A stretch of DNA of 8,718 nt, taken from Campylobacterota bacterium (lineage in GTDB: Bacteria; Campylobacterota; Campylobacteria; Campylobacterales; Sulfurospirillaceae). Position 1 is the first letter of the stretch, and every line of letters starts with the position of its first letter. The stretch covers positions 1-8,718 of the forward strand of contig RZYK01000078.1 in assembly GCA_009930355.1 (NCBI GenBank), given 5' to 3'. Positions 1 through 6,456 of the stretch are shown here, in pieces. The position numbers and the translations under genes were made by a program. The notes under the pieces were generated by a model that did no database searches, had not been told where the DNA came from, and worked only from the letters and a program-made list of their open reading frames with translations.

Positions 1-65
1 CACAATAAGATGGATTAGAAAGATTATGTTAAAATACCTTTAATAAATATTTCAAGGATATATAG

Positions 66-113
66 ATGCAAAGAGCCGTTTTAATGACATCACATGAACA
101 ATATTTGGAATGA
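66..113 (+). other. Short ORF with strong ribosome binding site, possible remnant start of a disrupted regulator
   Basis: An ATG at 66 sits 7 nt after a good Shine-Dalgarno AAGGA (54-58) and opens a frame of only 15 residues (MQRAVLMTSHEQYLE) before TGA at 111-113. It overlaps the start of the winged-helix ORF at 94 in another frame. The downstream ORF has no recognisable ribosome binding site. Either this is a leader peptide coupled to the regulator, or it is the original start of a receiver-containing response regulator that lost its receiver domain and shifted frame. A sequence error is also possible. The hydrophobic run RAVLM would fit a receiver first beta strand, but the fragment is too short to assign. 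Confidence 0.35.
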
Positions 114-498
114 TGATACGTTTTTTGTTACTAAAGATATCTATTTTGATTTTAAACATGCAAAGTTTGTCAATCATGATGAAGAAGTGATCTTAGGCAG
201 AAAAGAGGCGTTATTGCTCAAATTGCTCTTTATGAAGTCTCATCATGTTGTCTCTTCCCATGAAATTGAGTACTATGTTTACCAAGATGAAGCGGTCAGT
301 GAAGAGCGCATCAGGTCATTAGTCCGGCAGCTACGGGCTAAACTGCTACCATTTCATTTTGTCGAAACAGTCAAAGGTGAGGGGTACAGAATAGCCAATG
401 TTAAAGTAGAAGAGCCGACTCAGACACCTGTGAATACCATTATGAAATTTTGTTTACCTTGGTTATCAATGGCTGATTGCTGCCTTCTTCTTCTCTAA
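94..498 (+). CDS. Stand-alone winged-helix (Trans_reg_C/OmpR-type) DNA-binding protein, probably truncated
   Basis: The protein is 134 aa. Residues about 12-105 form an OmpR/PhoB-type winged-helix domain: a leading beta sheet (IYFDFKHAKF), the LGRKEALLLKLLF helix, a VSSHEIEYYVY segment, a recognition helix around EERIRSLVRQLRAKL and the wing VKGEGYRI. No receiver domain precedes it, whereas response regulators of this type are normally about 220 aa. The C-terminus ends in a hydrophobic run (FCLPWLSMADCCLLLL), which could be the start of a ToxR/CadC-like membrane anchor or frameshifted sequence. No Shine-Dalgarno is seen before ATG 94; the best one serves the overlapping ATG at 66. The gene is convergent with the response regulator at 532. 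DNA binding is well supported, but whether the gene is intact and expressed is doubtful. Confidence 0.65.
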   Translation: MNNIWNDDTFFVTKDIYFDFKHAKFVNHDEEVILGRKEALLLKLLFMKSHHVVSSHEIEYYVYQDEAVSEERIRSLVRQLRAKLLPFHFVETVKGEGYRIANVKVEEPTQTPVNTIMKFCLPWLSMADCCLLLL

Positions 499-531
499 GA
501 CAAAGGATATACGAAGAGATAATAGGCTCTC

Positions 532-1221
532 TTACTCATTTTTTATGAAGTTCGAGTAATCAATTTTGATTTGGTAACCAATGCCATTGATATTTTCAAA
601 AAAGTCAATTTGGCAAATTTCTCTGATGCGATAAATGACCATTTGAAGTTTTTTGAGATTAATCTCATCGTCCCAAAGCATTTCATACAGTTTTTCATAA
701 CTGACACAACTATTTTTATGGTCGCAAAGGGTTTGAATAAGTTTTAAGCCGTTAGGACCAATTTTGATAATCTCGCCGTTTTTATACAGTAAATTGGTCT
801 CATGGTTAAAATAAAAGCCCCCGACAATTTTGCTGATTTTTGTAGTGTTGCCATTTTTTTGTTTGCCATTAAGCAGAGAAATTGTAGCGACAATTTCGCG
901 TTCATTGTAAGGTTTTATAATGTACCCATCGGCTTTAGCATCCATCGCGTAACTGATCATTTCATCATCCGCATACGCTGTTGTAAAGACAATCGAACAT
1001 GTACTGATGTTACGAATATCAATGGCAACTTCGCATCCACTTTTTGCACCTTTGATCATGATATCCATGAGAACTAAATGCGGATTGTACTTGCGAATAC
1101 TAGAAAGTGCGTCCATGCCGTTATCGACAATATCAACAACGCTCCAGCCCTTTTTCTCTAAAATCATTTTGAGGTATTCGGCTGCTATAAGTTCATCTTC
1201 CACAATCAATATTTTATACAT
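532..1221 (-). CDS. Two-component response regulator, receiver plus winged-helix output
   Basis: Phosphorylation-controlled DNA-binding protein of about 229 aa. Residues 1-120 form a receiver domain: acidic pair E8-D9 (ILIVEDE), phosphoacceptor D53 in LVLMDIMI, T80/T81 in VFTTAY and K103 in IIKPY. Residues about 130-222 form an OmpR-like winged helix ending in the wing NGIGYQI. I start it at ATG 1221 because an AGAAG lies 5 nt upstream; a GTG at 1227 would add two residues but lacks a suitably placed ribosome binding site. The start overlaps the end of the kinase gene by 8 nt, so the two are translationally coupled and the kinase is the likely partner. Since the kinase is truncated by the transposon, the original operon promoter is gone. 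Any expression would come from tnpA read-through or an internal promoter. Confidence 0.88.
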   Translation of the reverse strand: MYKILIVEDELIAAEYLKMILEKKGWSVVDIVDNGMDALSSIRKYNPHLVLMDIMIKGAKSGCEVAIDIRNISTCSIVFTTAYADDEMISYAMDAKADGYIIKPYNEREIVATISLLNGKQKNGNTTKISKIVGGFYFNHETNLLYKNGEIIKIGPNGLKLIQTLCDHKNSCVSYEKLYEMLWDDEINLKKLQMVIYRIREICQIDFFENINGIGYQIKIDYSNFIKNE

Positions 1222-2042
1222 TCGCACTTCTCTTATACATTATTTTGTAACACAATCCATTTTTATATGAAATTTTTAAAACACCTTTTAACTGCTTCAC
1301 GTTTAGATCAACCAATTTTAGGCCAAAATTTTGCTTTTCGTTACCATCATATCCGACGCCATTGTCAAAGTAAGTTAATAAAATATGATTTTTATGGCTA
1401 TTTAAAACGATAATAATTTTTGGATAAGGGACCTCTTCGAATGCGTATTTAAAGCTATTGGTGACGAGTTCATTGATGATGAGCCCTATAGGAATGATTT
1501 CATTCAGTGAGAGGTCTATCTCTTGAGATTTAAAAATAATTTTCACACGATCATTGATCGTGCTTTGAATGTTCAAATACAATTTTTCGATAAAACGTTT
1601 TGCATTGACCTTCTCAAGGTCACTGGAAACGTAGAGCATGGAATGAACCATCGCCATAGCATCGATTCTGCATTTGCTTGCTTGAATAGCCTCTTTCGTT
1701 TTTTCATCTTCTTGTTCTGCTTGTATGGCAAGCATTGAAGAGACAATGTTAAGATTGTTTTTGACCCTATGGTGTATTTCATTATACAGTAAGTCTTTTT
1801 TATAATTGGAGTTAATCAGCCTTTTATAGGCATCAATACGTGTCGTTTCATAATATATCGCAAAGATAAACGTAATCAACAAAATAGATAAAAAATTAGG
1901 AATAGCAACATCATTATTGAGAAATTCACTGGCATCAAAAGCCTCTTTATAGTAAAAGAGCAGGAGAAAAATGAGAAGAAAATAGCTTGCACTAAAGATA
2001 AGTCCACGCTTCCAACTAAAGAGCGAAAAGGTTGCTAAGATA
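1214..2042 (-). pseudogene. HisKA_2-type membrane sensor histidine kinase, 5' end removed at the transposon junction
   Basis: This is the C-terminal part of a membrane histidine kinase. Reading inward from the transposon end there are two hydrophobic segments (around FSASYFLLIFLLLFYY and FLSILLITFIFAIYY), probably the last membrane helices. Next comes a HisKA_2 dimerisation/phosphoacceptor domain with the signature NEIHHRVKNNLNIVSSML, whose adjacent histidines include the phosphorylated one. A HATPase domain follows, with an N-box (INELVTNSFKYAF), G1 (DNGVGYDG) and G2 (NFGLKLV). The frame stays open through the transposon repeat as far as the stop at 2087-2089, without an ATG; the first usable start is TTG at 1882, after most of the membrane region. 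The catalytic core is intact, but the N-terminal sensing/membrane part is lost. It overlaps the response regulator by 8 nt. Confidence 0.85.
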
Positions 2043-2080
2043 GGGGTCCCCTGAGAAAACGGAATATATAGTACGCTAAG
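2043..2080 (+). repeat. Left terminal inverted repeat (38 bp) of the Tn3-family transposon
   Basis: It begins with GGGGTCCCCTGAG at 2043 and ends with ACGCTAAG at 2080, the canonical outer GGGG and inner TAAG of Tn3-family ends. It pairs with 6419-6456 with mismatches only at positions 4 and 34 from the tip. The transposase stop codon (2076-2078, minus strand) lies inside it. Confidence 0.95.
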
Positions 2081-5042
2081 AGAATTTCACCACTCTTAAA
2101 GGTCGAAATTTACCATCTTTAAGTTTCGAACTCTTTTTCCAGACATAGTCACCCGTTAAATTGATGTGTTCCCAACCTAATGGTGACAAATATTGGAGTA
2201 GCGAATCATCGATTGTTTCTCCTTTATTCTTCAGCGCATTTACTGCGCGTTCCAAATAAACTGTATTCCAAAGCACAATTGCAGATGTTAAAAGTGTCAA
2301 CCCGCTGGCACGATAACGCTGTTGATCGAAGCTTTTATCCCGTATTTCTCCAAGTCGATTGAAAAATACTGCACGAGCTAACGCGTTTCTTGCTTCGCCT
2401 TTATTAAGTCCTGCTTGTACACGGCGTCGTAGTTCAATACTTTGCAACCAATCCAGAATAAAAAGTGTCCGCTCAATTCGACCTAATTCTCTTAATGCTA
2501 CTGCTAAACCATTTTGTCTTGGGTAACTTCCTAGTTTTCGTAACATCAAGGAAGCGGTAACAGTACCTTTTTTAATTGAACCAGCCAAACGTAAAATTTC
2601 ATCCCAATGCATCTGAATATTCTTGATTCCGAGTGTTCCGCCAATCATAGGTTTCAGAGCATCGTATTTCTTTTCATTATCAGGAATATATATTTTAGTA
2701 TCTGCTAAATCCCTGATTCTTGGAGCAAAACGAAACCCAAGTAGATGCATCAATGCAAATACATGATCAGTAAATCCTGCGGTATCGGTATAGTGTTCTT
2801 CAATTCGCAAATCTGATTCGTGATAAAGAAGCCCGTCTAGCACATAAGTTGAGTCACGCACACCAACATTGACTAATTTTGCACTGAAGGGTGAGTATTG
2901 ATCAGATATATGGGTGTAAAATAATCTTCCAGGTTCGCTTCCGTATTTTGGATTGATATGACCAGTACTTTGAGCTTTGTTGCCGGCACGAAAACGCTGA
3001 CCATCTGACGAAGAGGTTTTGCCATCTCCCCAGTTTAGGGCAAAAGGATGTTTCAGCTGTGCATTGGTTAGTTCACCTAATGCTTGCGAATAGGTTTCAT
3101 CGCGTATATGCCAAGCCTGTAACCATGATAGTTTTGCATAGGTGGCGCCAGGACACGATTCCGCCATCTTTGAGAGACCAAGATTAATCCCATCAGCAAG
3201 TATTGCCGTTAAAAGAAGGGTTTGGTCTTTAGCTATTTGATCGTTTTTAATATGAGTAAAATGTCGGCTAAATGCTGTCCAAGCATCGACTTCTATCAAC
3301 AGTTCTGTGATTTTTACATGAGGAAGTAATGTAGCAGTATTTTGAACTAGAGATTGCGCATTTTCAGGGAAAATGGCATCAAAAGGTGTAATTTTTAGAC
3401 CATTATTAGTGATTATTGCATCGGGCAGTTCGTTTGATTCTGCCAGCATATTAACTGTATTTAAACTCTCTTCCAACTGAGCTAAGCGCTGGTTAATGTA
3501 GCGTTCAAAGTCGGTATTGACACTTATTCCCAGTTTATCTGTTTCTTTTAATGACGAATACGTATCGACAGTCAAAAGATATGCATCGAAATCCTTAAAT
3601 TGCCGTGACCCTTGCACCCATATATCACCAGAACGAAGAGCATTTTTAAGTTCGGTTAGCAGGCATAGCTCATAGTTGCGACGATCTATCCCCTCAGGGG
3701 TAAATACTAACTTACTCCATCTACGCCGCACAAATCCTGTCGGAGCATCATCTGGAATTTTTCGAGTGTTGTCCAAATACAGTTTTCGTAATAATTCAAT
3801 ACCCTGCAAAAGCTCTTCAGCAGAAGGTGCTGCGCGGAGTTTCAATATACTAAGAAACTCTGGGACATATCGTCTAAGAGTAGAATAATTTTCAGCAATG
3901 CGATGTATAAAATCAAAATCTTCACTTTTAGCTAAGCGACCTGCTTCATTAACGCTTTGGGTAAAATCATCCCACGAAATAATCGATTCGATTGCCATAA
4001 AAGGATCTTTTCCTGTCTGTTTTGCATCCAATAGAACTTGTCCTATTCTATTGTAGAGCCGCACCTTGTCATTGATTGCCTTGCCTGAGGATTGAAACTC
4101 CTTCTCATGTTTATGTTTTGCTGTATTGAAGAGTTTACCGATAATTTTATCGTGCAATTCAATAATCTCATCGGTTAGTGTTGCCATCGCTTCGATCACT
4201 AATGCTACCAATGTAGCATAACGCCGGCTAGATTCAAATTTTGCCAAGTTTGTCGGTGTCATCTGCCCACTTTCACGGGCCATTTTTAATAATCGATTCT
4301 GATGAATACTTCGCTCAATTCCCAATGGTAAATTTATATCATGAAGCAGTTGTAACCGTTCAATGTGTTCAAGCATTGTCTTTGAATTGGATTTCATAGG
4401 TGATTGGCGAAGCCATGCAAGATAGGTCATAGAGGAATCCGGTCTTATTTTTAAAAGCTTATCAAGCTGTTGGCGTTGCTGGTGTGTTAAAGGATCACTT
4501 AGTTGGAAATAGATATCTCGATTCGCTCGTGTAATCGCTTCGGCACACATACGCTCTATAACATTATTGGCAGGCAACAATATATTTTTTAGGCGAAGGT
4601 TTTCAACCAATGTAGAGGCAATGACTATCCCCTTATCTGTTCGCTCTGCAACACTGTGAAGCTCGTCAATCATTTCATTGTAGCGTTTCATGCTAAAAAG
4701 CTCGAAGCCAAACAGATTTTGCAGTTCCAGCAAATATTCACGCCTTGTTTCCTGGCGACGTCCATACGCCCTCCAAAGCTCAGATGAAATTTCAAGCTGA
4801 CCGGCAAGATGCTCAAGAAATATTTGTGGAAGTGACTGTTCAGTTGAAATTGCAATTCCAGGATAACGCATGCAACACAATTGAACAGCAAATCCAAGCC
4901 TGTTGGCTGCACCTCTATGCTGACGAATAATAGAGAGATCAGTTTCACTTAGGGTGTAGTACCGGATTAATTCTTCTTCAGATTCAGGAATGGAAACTAA
5001 ACTATCTTTTTCGGAAGCGGTTAAAATTGATCGACGTGGCAT
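2076..5042 (-). CDS. tnpA: Tn3-family transposase TnpA, Tn21 subgroup, full length
   Basis: Replicative DDE transposase of 988 aa, the full length for the Tn21/Tn501 group. The N-terminus (MPRRSILTASEKDSL, then DLSIIRQHRGAANRLGFAVQ) is characteristic of that group and belongs to the repeat-binding region. The C-terminal half carries the catalytic domain: D680 in SSSDGQRF, D753 in HYTDTAGF and E883 in LNKGEARN, followed by RAVFFNRLGEI and LWNTVYLERAV. No frameshift or internal stop is seen, so it is probably active. ATG 5042 is preceded by AGAGGA at suitable spacing. The gene diverges from the antitoxin operon across the 231-bp control region, where the recombinase probably represses it as in other Tn3-type elements. 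Its stop is inside the left repeat and its transcript would run into the kinase/regulator remnants. Confidence 0.97.
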   Translation of the reverse strand: MPRRSILTASEKDSLVSIPESEEELIRYYTLSETDLSIIRQHRGAANRLGFAVQLCCMRYPGIAISTEQSLPQIFLEHLAGQLEISSELWRAYGRRQETRREYLLELQNLFGFELFSMKRYNEMIDELHSVAERTDKGIVIASTLVENLRLKNILLPANNVIERMCAEAITRANRDIYFQLSDPLTHQQRQQLDKLLKIRPDSSMTYLAWLRQSPMKSNSKTMLEHIERLQLLHDINLPLGIERSIHQNRLLKMARESGQMTPTNLAKFESSRRYATLVALVIEAMATLTDEIIELHDKIIGKLFNTAKHKHEKEFQSSGKAINDKVRLYNRIGQVLLDAKQTGKDPFMAIESIISWDDFTQSVNEAGRLAKSEDFDFIHRIAENYSTLRRYVPEFLSILKLRAAPSAEELLQGIELLRKLYLDNTRKIPDDAPTGFVRRRWSKLVFTPEGIDRRNYELCLLTELKNALRSGDIWVQGSRQFKDFDAYLLTVDTYSSLKETDKLGISVNTDFERYINQRLAQLEESLNTVNMLAESNELPDAIITNNGLKITPFDAIFPENAQSLVQNTATLLPHVKITELLIEVDAWTAFSRHFTHIKNDQIAKDQTLLLTAILADGINLGLSKMAESCPGATYAKLSWLQAWHIRDETYSQALGELTNAQLKHPFALNWGDGKTSSSDGQRFRAGNKAQSTGHINPKYGSEPGRLFYTHISDQYSPFSAKLVNVGVRDSTYVLDGLLYHESDLRIEEHYTDTAGFTDHVFALMHLLGFRFAPRIRDLADTKIYIPDNEKKYDALKPMIGGTLGIKNIQMHWDEILRLAGSIKKGTVTASLMLRKLGSYPRQNGLAVALRELGRIERTLFILDWLQSIELRRRVQAGLNKGEARNALARAVFFNRLGEIRDKSFDQQRYRASGLTLLTSAIVLWNTVYLERAVNALKNKGETIDDSLLQYLSPLGWEHINLTGDYVWKKSSKLKDGKFRPLRVVKFS

Positions 5043-5065
5043 AGTTATTCCTCTTACAAACGGTG

Positions 5066-5138
5066 GTTTTTGAGAATAGAAATTTTAGAAGTTCAATCCC
5101 CCTAAAATAGGGCTAAACTTTTTCTCAAAAACTATTCT
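5066..5138. repeat. Paired inverted repeat inside the res/control region
   Basis: GTTTTTGAGA (5066-5075) is exactly complementary to TCTCAAAAAC (5123-5132). The adjoining AGAATAG (5073-5079) is complementary to CTATTCT (5132-5138). The two short elements occur in permuted order in the two arms, which looks more like protein-binding half-sites than an RNA hairpin. The arms flank the 13-bp palindrome at 5100-5112. Probable binding sites for the recombinase or antitoxin. Confidence 0.5.
5100..5112. promoter_or_regulatory. 13-bp palindrome CCCTAAAATAGGG, possible operator
   Basis: Perfect CCCTA-AAA-TAGGG dyad, the only GC-bearing block in an AT-rich gap and centred about 64 bp upstream of the tnpA start. 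Its position fits an operator or recombinase subsite acting on the tnpA promoter. The binding protein is unknown. Confidence 0.35.
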
Positions 5139-5233
5139 TGAATTTAATTCTAAATATACTATACTTTTTATGAGTTTTAAGAATTTTATGAAGTAAATAC
5201 TATAGTTTAGTAGATATGTTATTAAGAATAAGA

Positions 5234-5239
5234 TATAAT
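5234..5239 (+). promoter_or_regulatory. Candidate -10 box for the antitoxin-toxin-recombinase operon
   Basis: A perfect TATAAT lies 34 nt upstream of the antitoxin ATG. No good -35 hexamer is present at 16-18 bp spacing (TAGATA at 5211-5216 is the best placed). That is common for sigma-70 promoters in Campylobacterota, which rely on the -10 and AT-rich upstream sequence. A strong ribosome binding site, AAAAGGA (5261-5267), follows. Confidence 0.5.
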
Positions 5240-5273
5240 ATACTTGGATTAAATCTAAAGAAAAGGATATAGA

Positions 5274-5522
5274 ATGTTAACCTATGGTGTAACCGATATT
5301 CAAAACAAGCCCTCTTTAATGAAAATGATGGATGTAGCAGAAATTATCGATCGAAGAGCACACACGACTGTGGGATATTTTATCTCCTCAAAATACGAAA
5401 AATTTATCTTGCCTCTTATTGAAAAAATCAATAAAGAAGAGAAGCTTGCAAAACTGCATAAACTGAAACATCATCAGGATTTAGAATTTGCAGAGATAGG
5501 GGTTGATGATGGAATTAAATAG
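5274..5522 (+). CDS. Antitoxin of a type II toxin-antitoxin pair, Phd/YefM-like
   Basis: An 82-aa protein directly upstream of, and overlapping, a MazF/PemK-type toxin gene, so its role as antitoxin rests mainly on position. The N-terminal half (YGVTDIQNKPSLM, a helix, then TTVGYFISSKYEKFI) resembles the Phd/YefM layout: a beta strand, a helix after a conserved Asn-Pro, a two-strand hairpin and a Tyr-containing helix that together bind the operator. The C-terminal half (EKINKEEKLAKLHKLKHHQD) is charged and probably a disordered or helical toxin-binding tail. The family call is from pattern only; no AbrB/MazE-type N-terminus is evident. ATG 5274 follows AAAAGGA at 6 nt. Such antitoxins usually repress their own promoter, here located in the transposon control region. 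Confidence 0.7.
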   Translation: MLTYGVTDIQNKPSLMKMMDVAEIIDRRAHTTVGYFISSKYEKFILPLIEKINKEEKLAKLHKLKHHQDLEFAEIGVDDGIK

Positions 5523-5841
5523 AGGTGATATCGTCATTGTCAATCTTTACCCTAAAAAAGGGGATGAAGTAGGAAAAATAAGACCGGCGGTTATTATCTC
5601 TGGCGATGATGAAAATGCTATTTTAGATACCGTGATTCTCATGCCACTTTCAACCGATCGTATTGATAATATGACCCCTTATAGAATGAGAATTGTTGCA
5701 CGCGAAGGGCTTAAAGAGGATTCCGATATTTTAATCAATCAAATACGAGCTCTTTCCAAAGCGAGAATCAAAGAAAAAATTGCCAAAATTACATCGGCAG
5801 AATACGATGCAATCATCCAAAATTTGTGTAAAAACTTCTAA
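5509..5841 (+). CDS. MazF/PemK-family toxin, probable endoribonuclease
   Basis: This 110-aa protein has the MazF/PemK beta-barrel pattern: MELNRGDIVIVNLYP at the start, GKIRPAVIISGD around residues 22-33, a central VILMPLSTD strand and LINQIRALSKARI around residues 75-87, matching the family QIR-xx-x-K-R motif. These toxins cleave mRNA and stop growth when their antitoxin is degraded. I choose ATG 5509, 6 nt after AGGGG (5498-5502); ATG 5506 and TTG 5503 are also in frame. It overlaps the antitoxin by 14 nt, implying translational coupling, and is followed 12 nt later by the recombinase gene. Inside a transposon it would favour retention of the element. Confidence 0.88.
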   Translation: MELNRGDIVIVNLYPKKGDEVGKIRPAVIISGDDENAILDTVILMPLSTDRIDNMTPYRMRIVAREGLKEDSDILINQIRALSKARIKEKIAKITSAEYDAIIQNLCKNF

Positions 5842-5853
5842 TAGGATAGAACG

Positions 5854-6405
5854 ATGCTCATTGGCTATGCACGCGTATCAACCACGGATCAAAATCTCGC
5901 TTTACAAAAAGAGGCGTTAGAAAAAGCTGGATGCGAAAGTATTTATGAAGATACCATTAGCGGAACTAGAGCTGAACGTCCTGGGCTTGCGAAAGCATTT
6001 GAGATGCTACGAAGTGAAGATGTCCTTGTTGTTTGGAAACTCGATCGTCTTGGACGAAGTGTTAAAAATCTCATCACGCTTGTTGAGGAACTAAATGCTA
6101 AGAGCATTCATTTTAAAAGTCTTACCGATTCTATTGATACCAGTACGCCCTCAGGCCGGTTCTTTTTTCATGTCATGGCAAGTTTAGCGCAGATGGAGCG
6201 AGAACTCATTGTTGAGCGTACCCGCGCAGGATTAGAAGTAGCGCGTGCGCTTGGGCGTACAGGAGGAAGAAAAAGAAGTATGACTGACTCTAAAATTGCT
6301 TCTGCTAAACGTCTTCTTGCCAGTGGTGCGCCACCTCGAGATGTCGCTAAAGATCTTGGAGTATCCCTCGCAACCCTATATCGTTGGATTCCTGCTTCAA
6401 ATTAA
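5854..6405 (+). CDS. tnpR: Serine recombinase (resolvase/invertase family), presumed transposon resolvase
   Basis: A 183-aa small serine recombinase. The catalytic domain begins MLIGYARVST with nucleophile S9 and R7; R65 and R68 lie in WKLDRLGRSV. The long helix MASLAQMERELIVERT leads to a C-terminal helix-turn-helix (about residues 160-178, PPRDVAKDLGVSLATLYRW). By position it is the cointegrate resolvase. The segment around LTDSIDTSTPSGRFFFHVMA and the N-terminus are much closer, as I recall them, to the Hin/Gin/Pin DNA invertases than to Tn3 or Tn21 TnpR. An AGGA lies before ATG 5854, and it forms an operon with the antitoxin and toxin. Its stop is 13 nt from the right repeat. It may also repress tnpA. 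Confidence 0.93.
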   Translation: MLIGYARVSTTDQNLALQKEALEKAGCESIYEDTISGTRAERPGLAKAFEMLRSEDVLVVWKLDRLGRSVKNLITLVEELNAKSIHFKSLTDSIDTSTPSGRFFFHVMASLAQMERELIVERTRAGLEVARALGRTGGRKRSMTDSKIASAKRLLASGAPPRDVAKDLGVSLATLYRWIPASN

Positions 6406-6418
6406 GAAGTTCATTTCT

Positions 6419-6456
6419 CTTAACGTACTATATATTCCGTTTTCTCAGGGGAGCCC
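6419..6456 (-). repeat. Right terminal inverted repeat (38 bp) of the Tn3-family transposon
   Basis: Reads CTTAACGTAC to GGGGAGCCC on the plus strand. Compared with the left repeat it has two mismatches. One falls in the terminal tetrad (GGGC instead of GGGG, read outside-in), which is usually strictly conserved and may weaken this end. The sequence beyond 6456 belongs to a different transposase gene. Confidence 0.94.

Larger units (their letters stand above)
5043..5273. promoter_or_regulatory. Divergent control region and probable res site
   Basis: A 231-bp AT-rich gap separates the divergent tnpA and antitoxin-toxin-recombinase genes. This is where Tn3-family elements keep the resolution site and the promoters of both arms. 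It contains several dyads: a long inverted pair (5066-5079 with 5123-5138), CCCTAAAATAGGG (5100-5112), GAATTTAATTC (5140-5150) and ACTATAGT (5199-5206). It also has a loose direct repeat, AAATATACTATA (5152-5163) and AAATACTATA (5195-5204). I cannot assign individual recombinase subsites or the crossover dinucleotide by eye, and some dyads could be antitoxin operators. Confidence 0.6.
2043..6456. mobile_element. Complete Tn3-family (Tn21-like) unit transposon carrying a toxin-antitoxin pair
   Basis: A 4414-bp element bounded by 38-bp inverted repeats (36/38 identical). Its content is a 988-aa transposase on the minus strand, a divergent dyad-rich control region, and an antitoxin-toxin-serine recombinase operon on the plus strand. 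The recombinase stop lies 13 nt from the right repeat and the transposase stop lies inside the left repeat, so there is no further cargo. Tn3-family elements move by replicative transposition through a cointegrate that the recombinase resolves at res. The repeats resemble the Tn21 repeat as I recall it (GGGGTC start, AGAAAACGGAA middle, ACGCTAAG inner end). Gene order differs from Tn21, where tnpR and tnpA run in the same direction. The 5-bp flanks AGATA and TGGTA do not match. Confidence 0.93.

Noticed and set aside
514..544. Possible terminator between the convergent regulators (AAGAGA/TCTCTT stem, then six Ts)
   Set aside because: The stem is only 6 bp with an 8-nt loop, is AT-rich, and the T run starts 5 nt after the stem; too weak to call.
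802..1270. Plus-strand open frames opposite the response regulator
   Set aside because: They lie wholly or mostly antisense to a well-supported gene, and their translations show no family pattern.
1523..1782. Small frames on both strands within the kinase remnant
   Set aside because: They overlap the HisKA_2/HATPase coding frame, which carries clear motifs; these are shadows.
6296..6456. N-terminal 54 codons of the long frame running from the recombinase region into the second transposase
   Set aside because: This part is the recombinase gene read out of frame plus the terminal repeat, so the real homology begins only after 6456.
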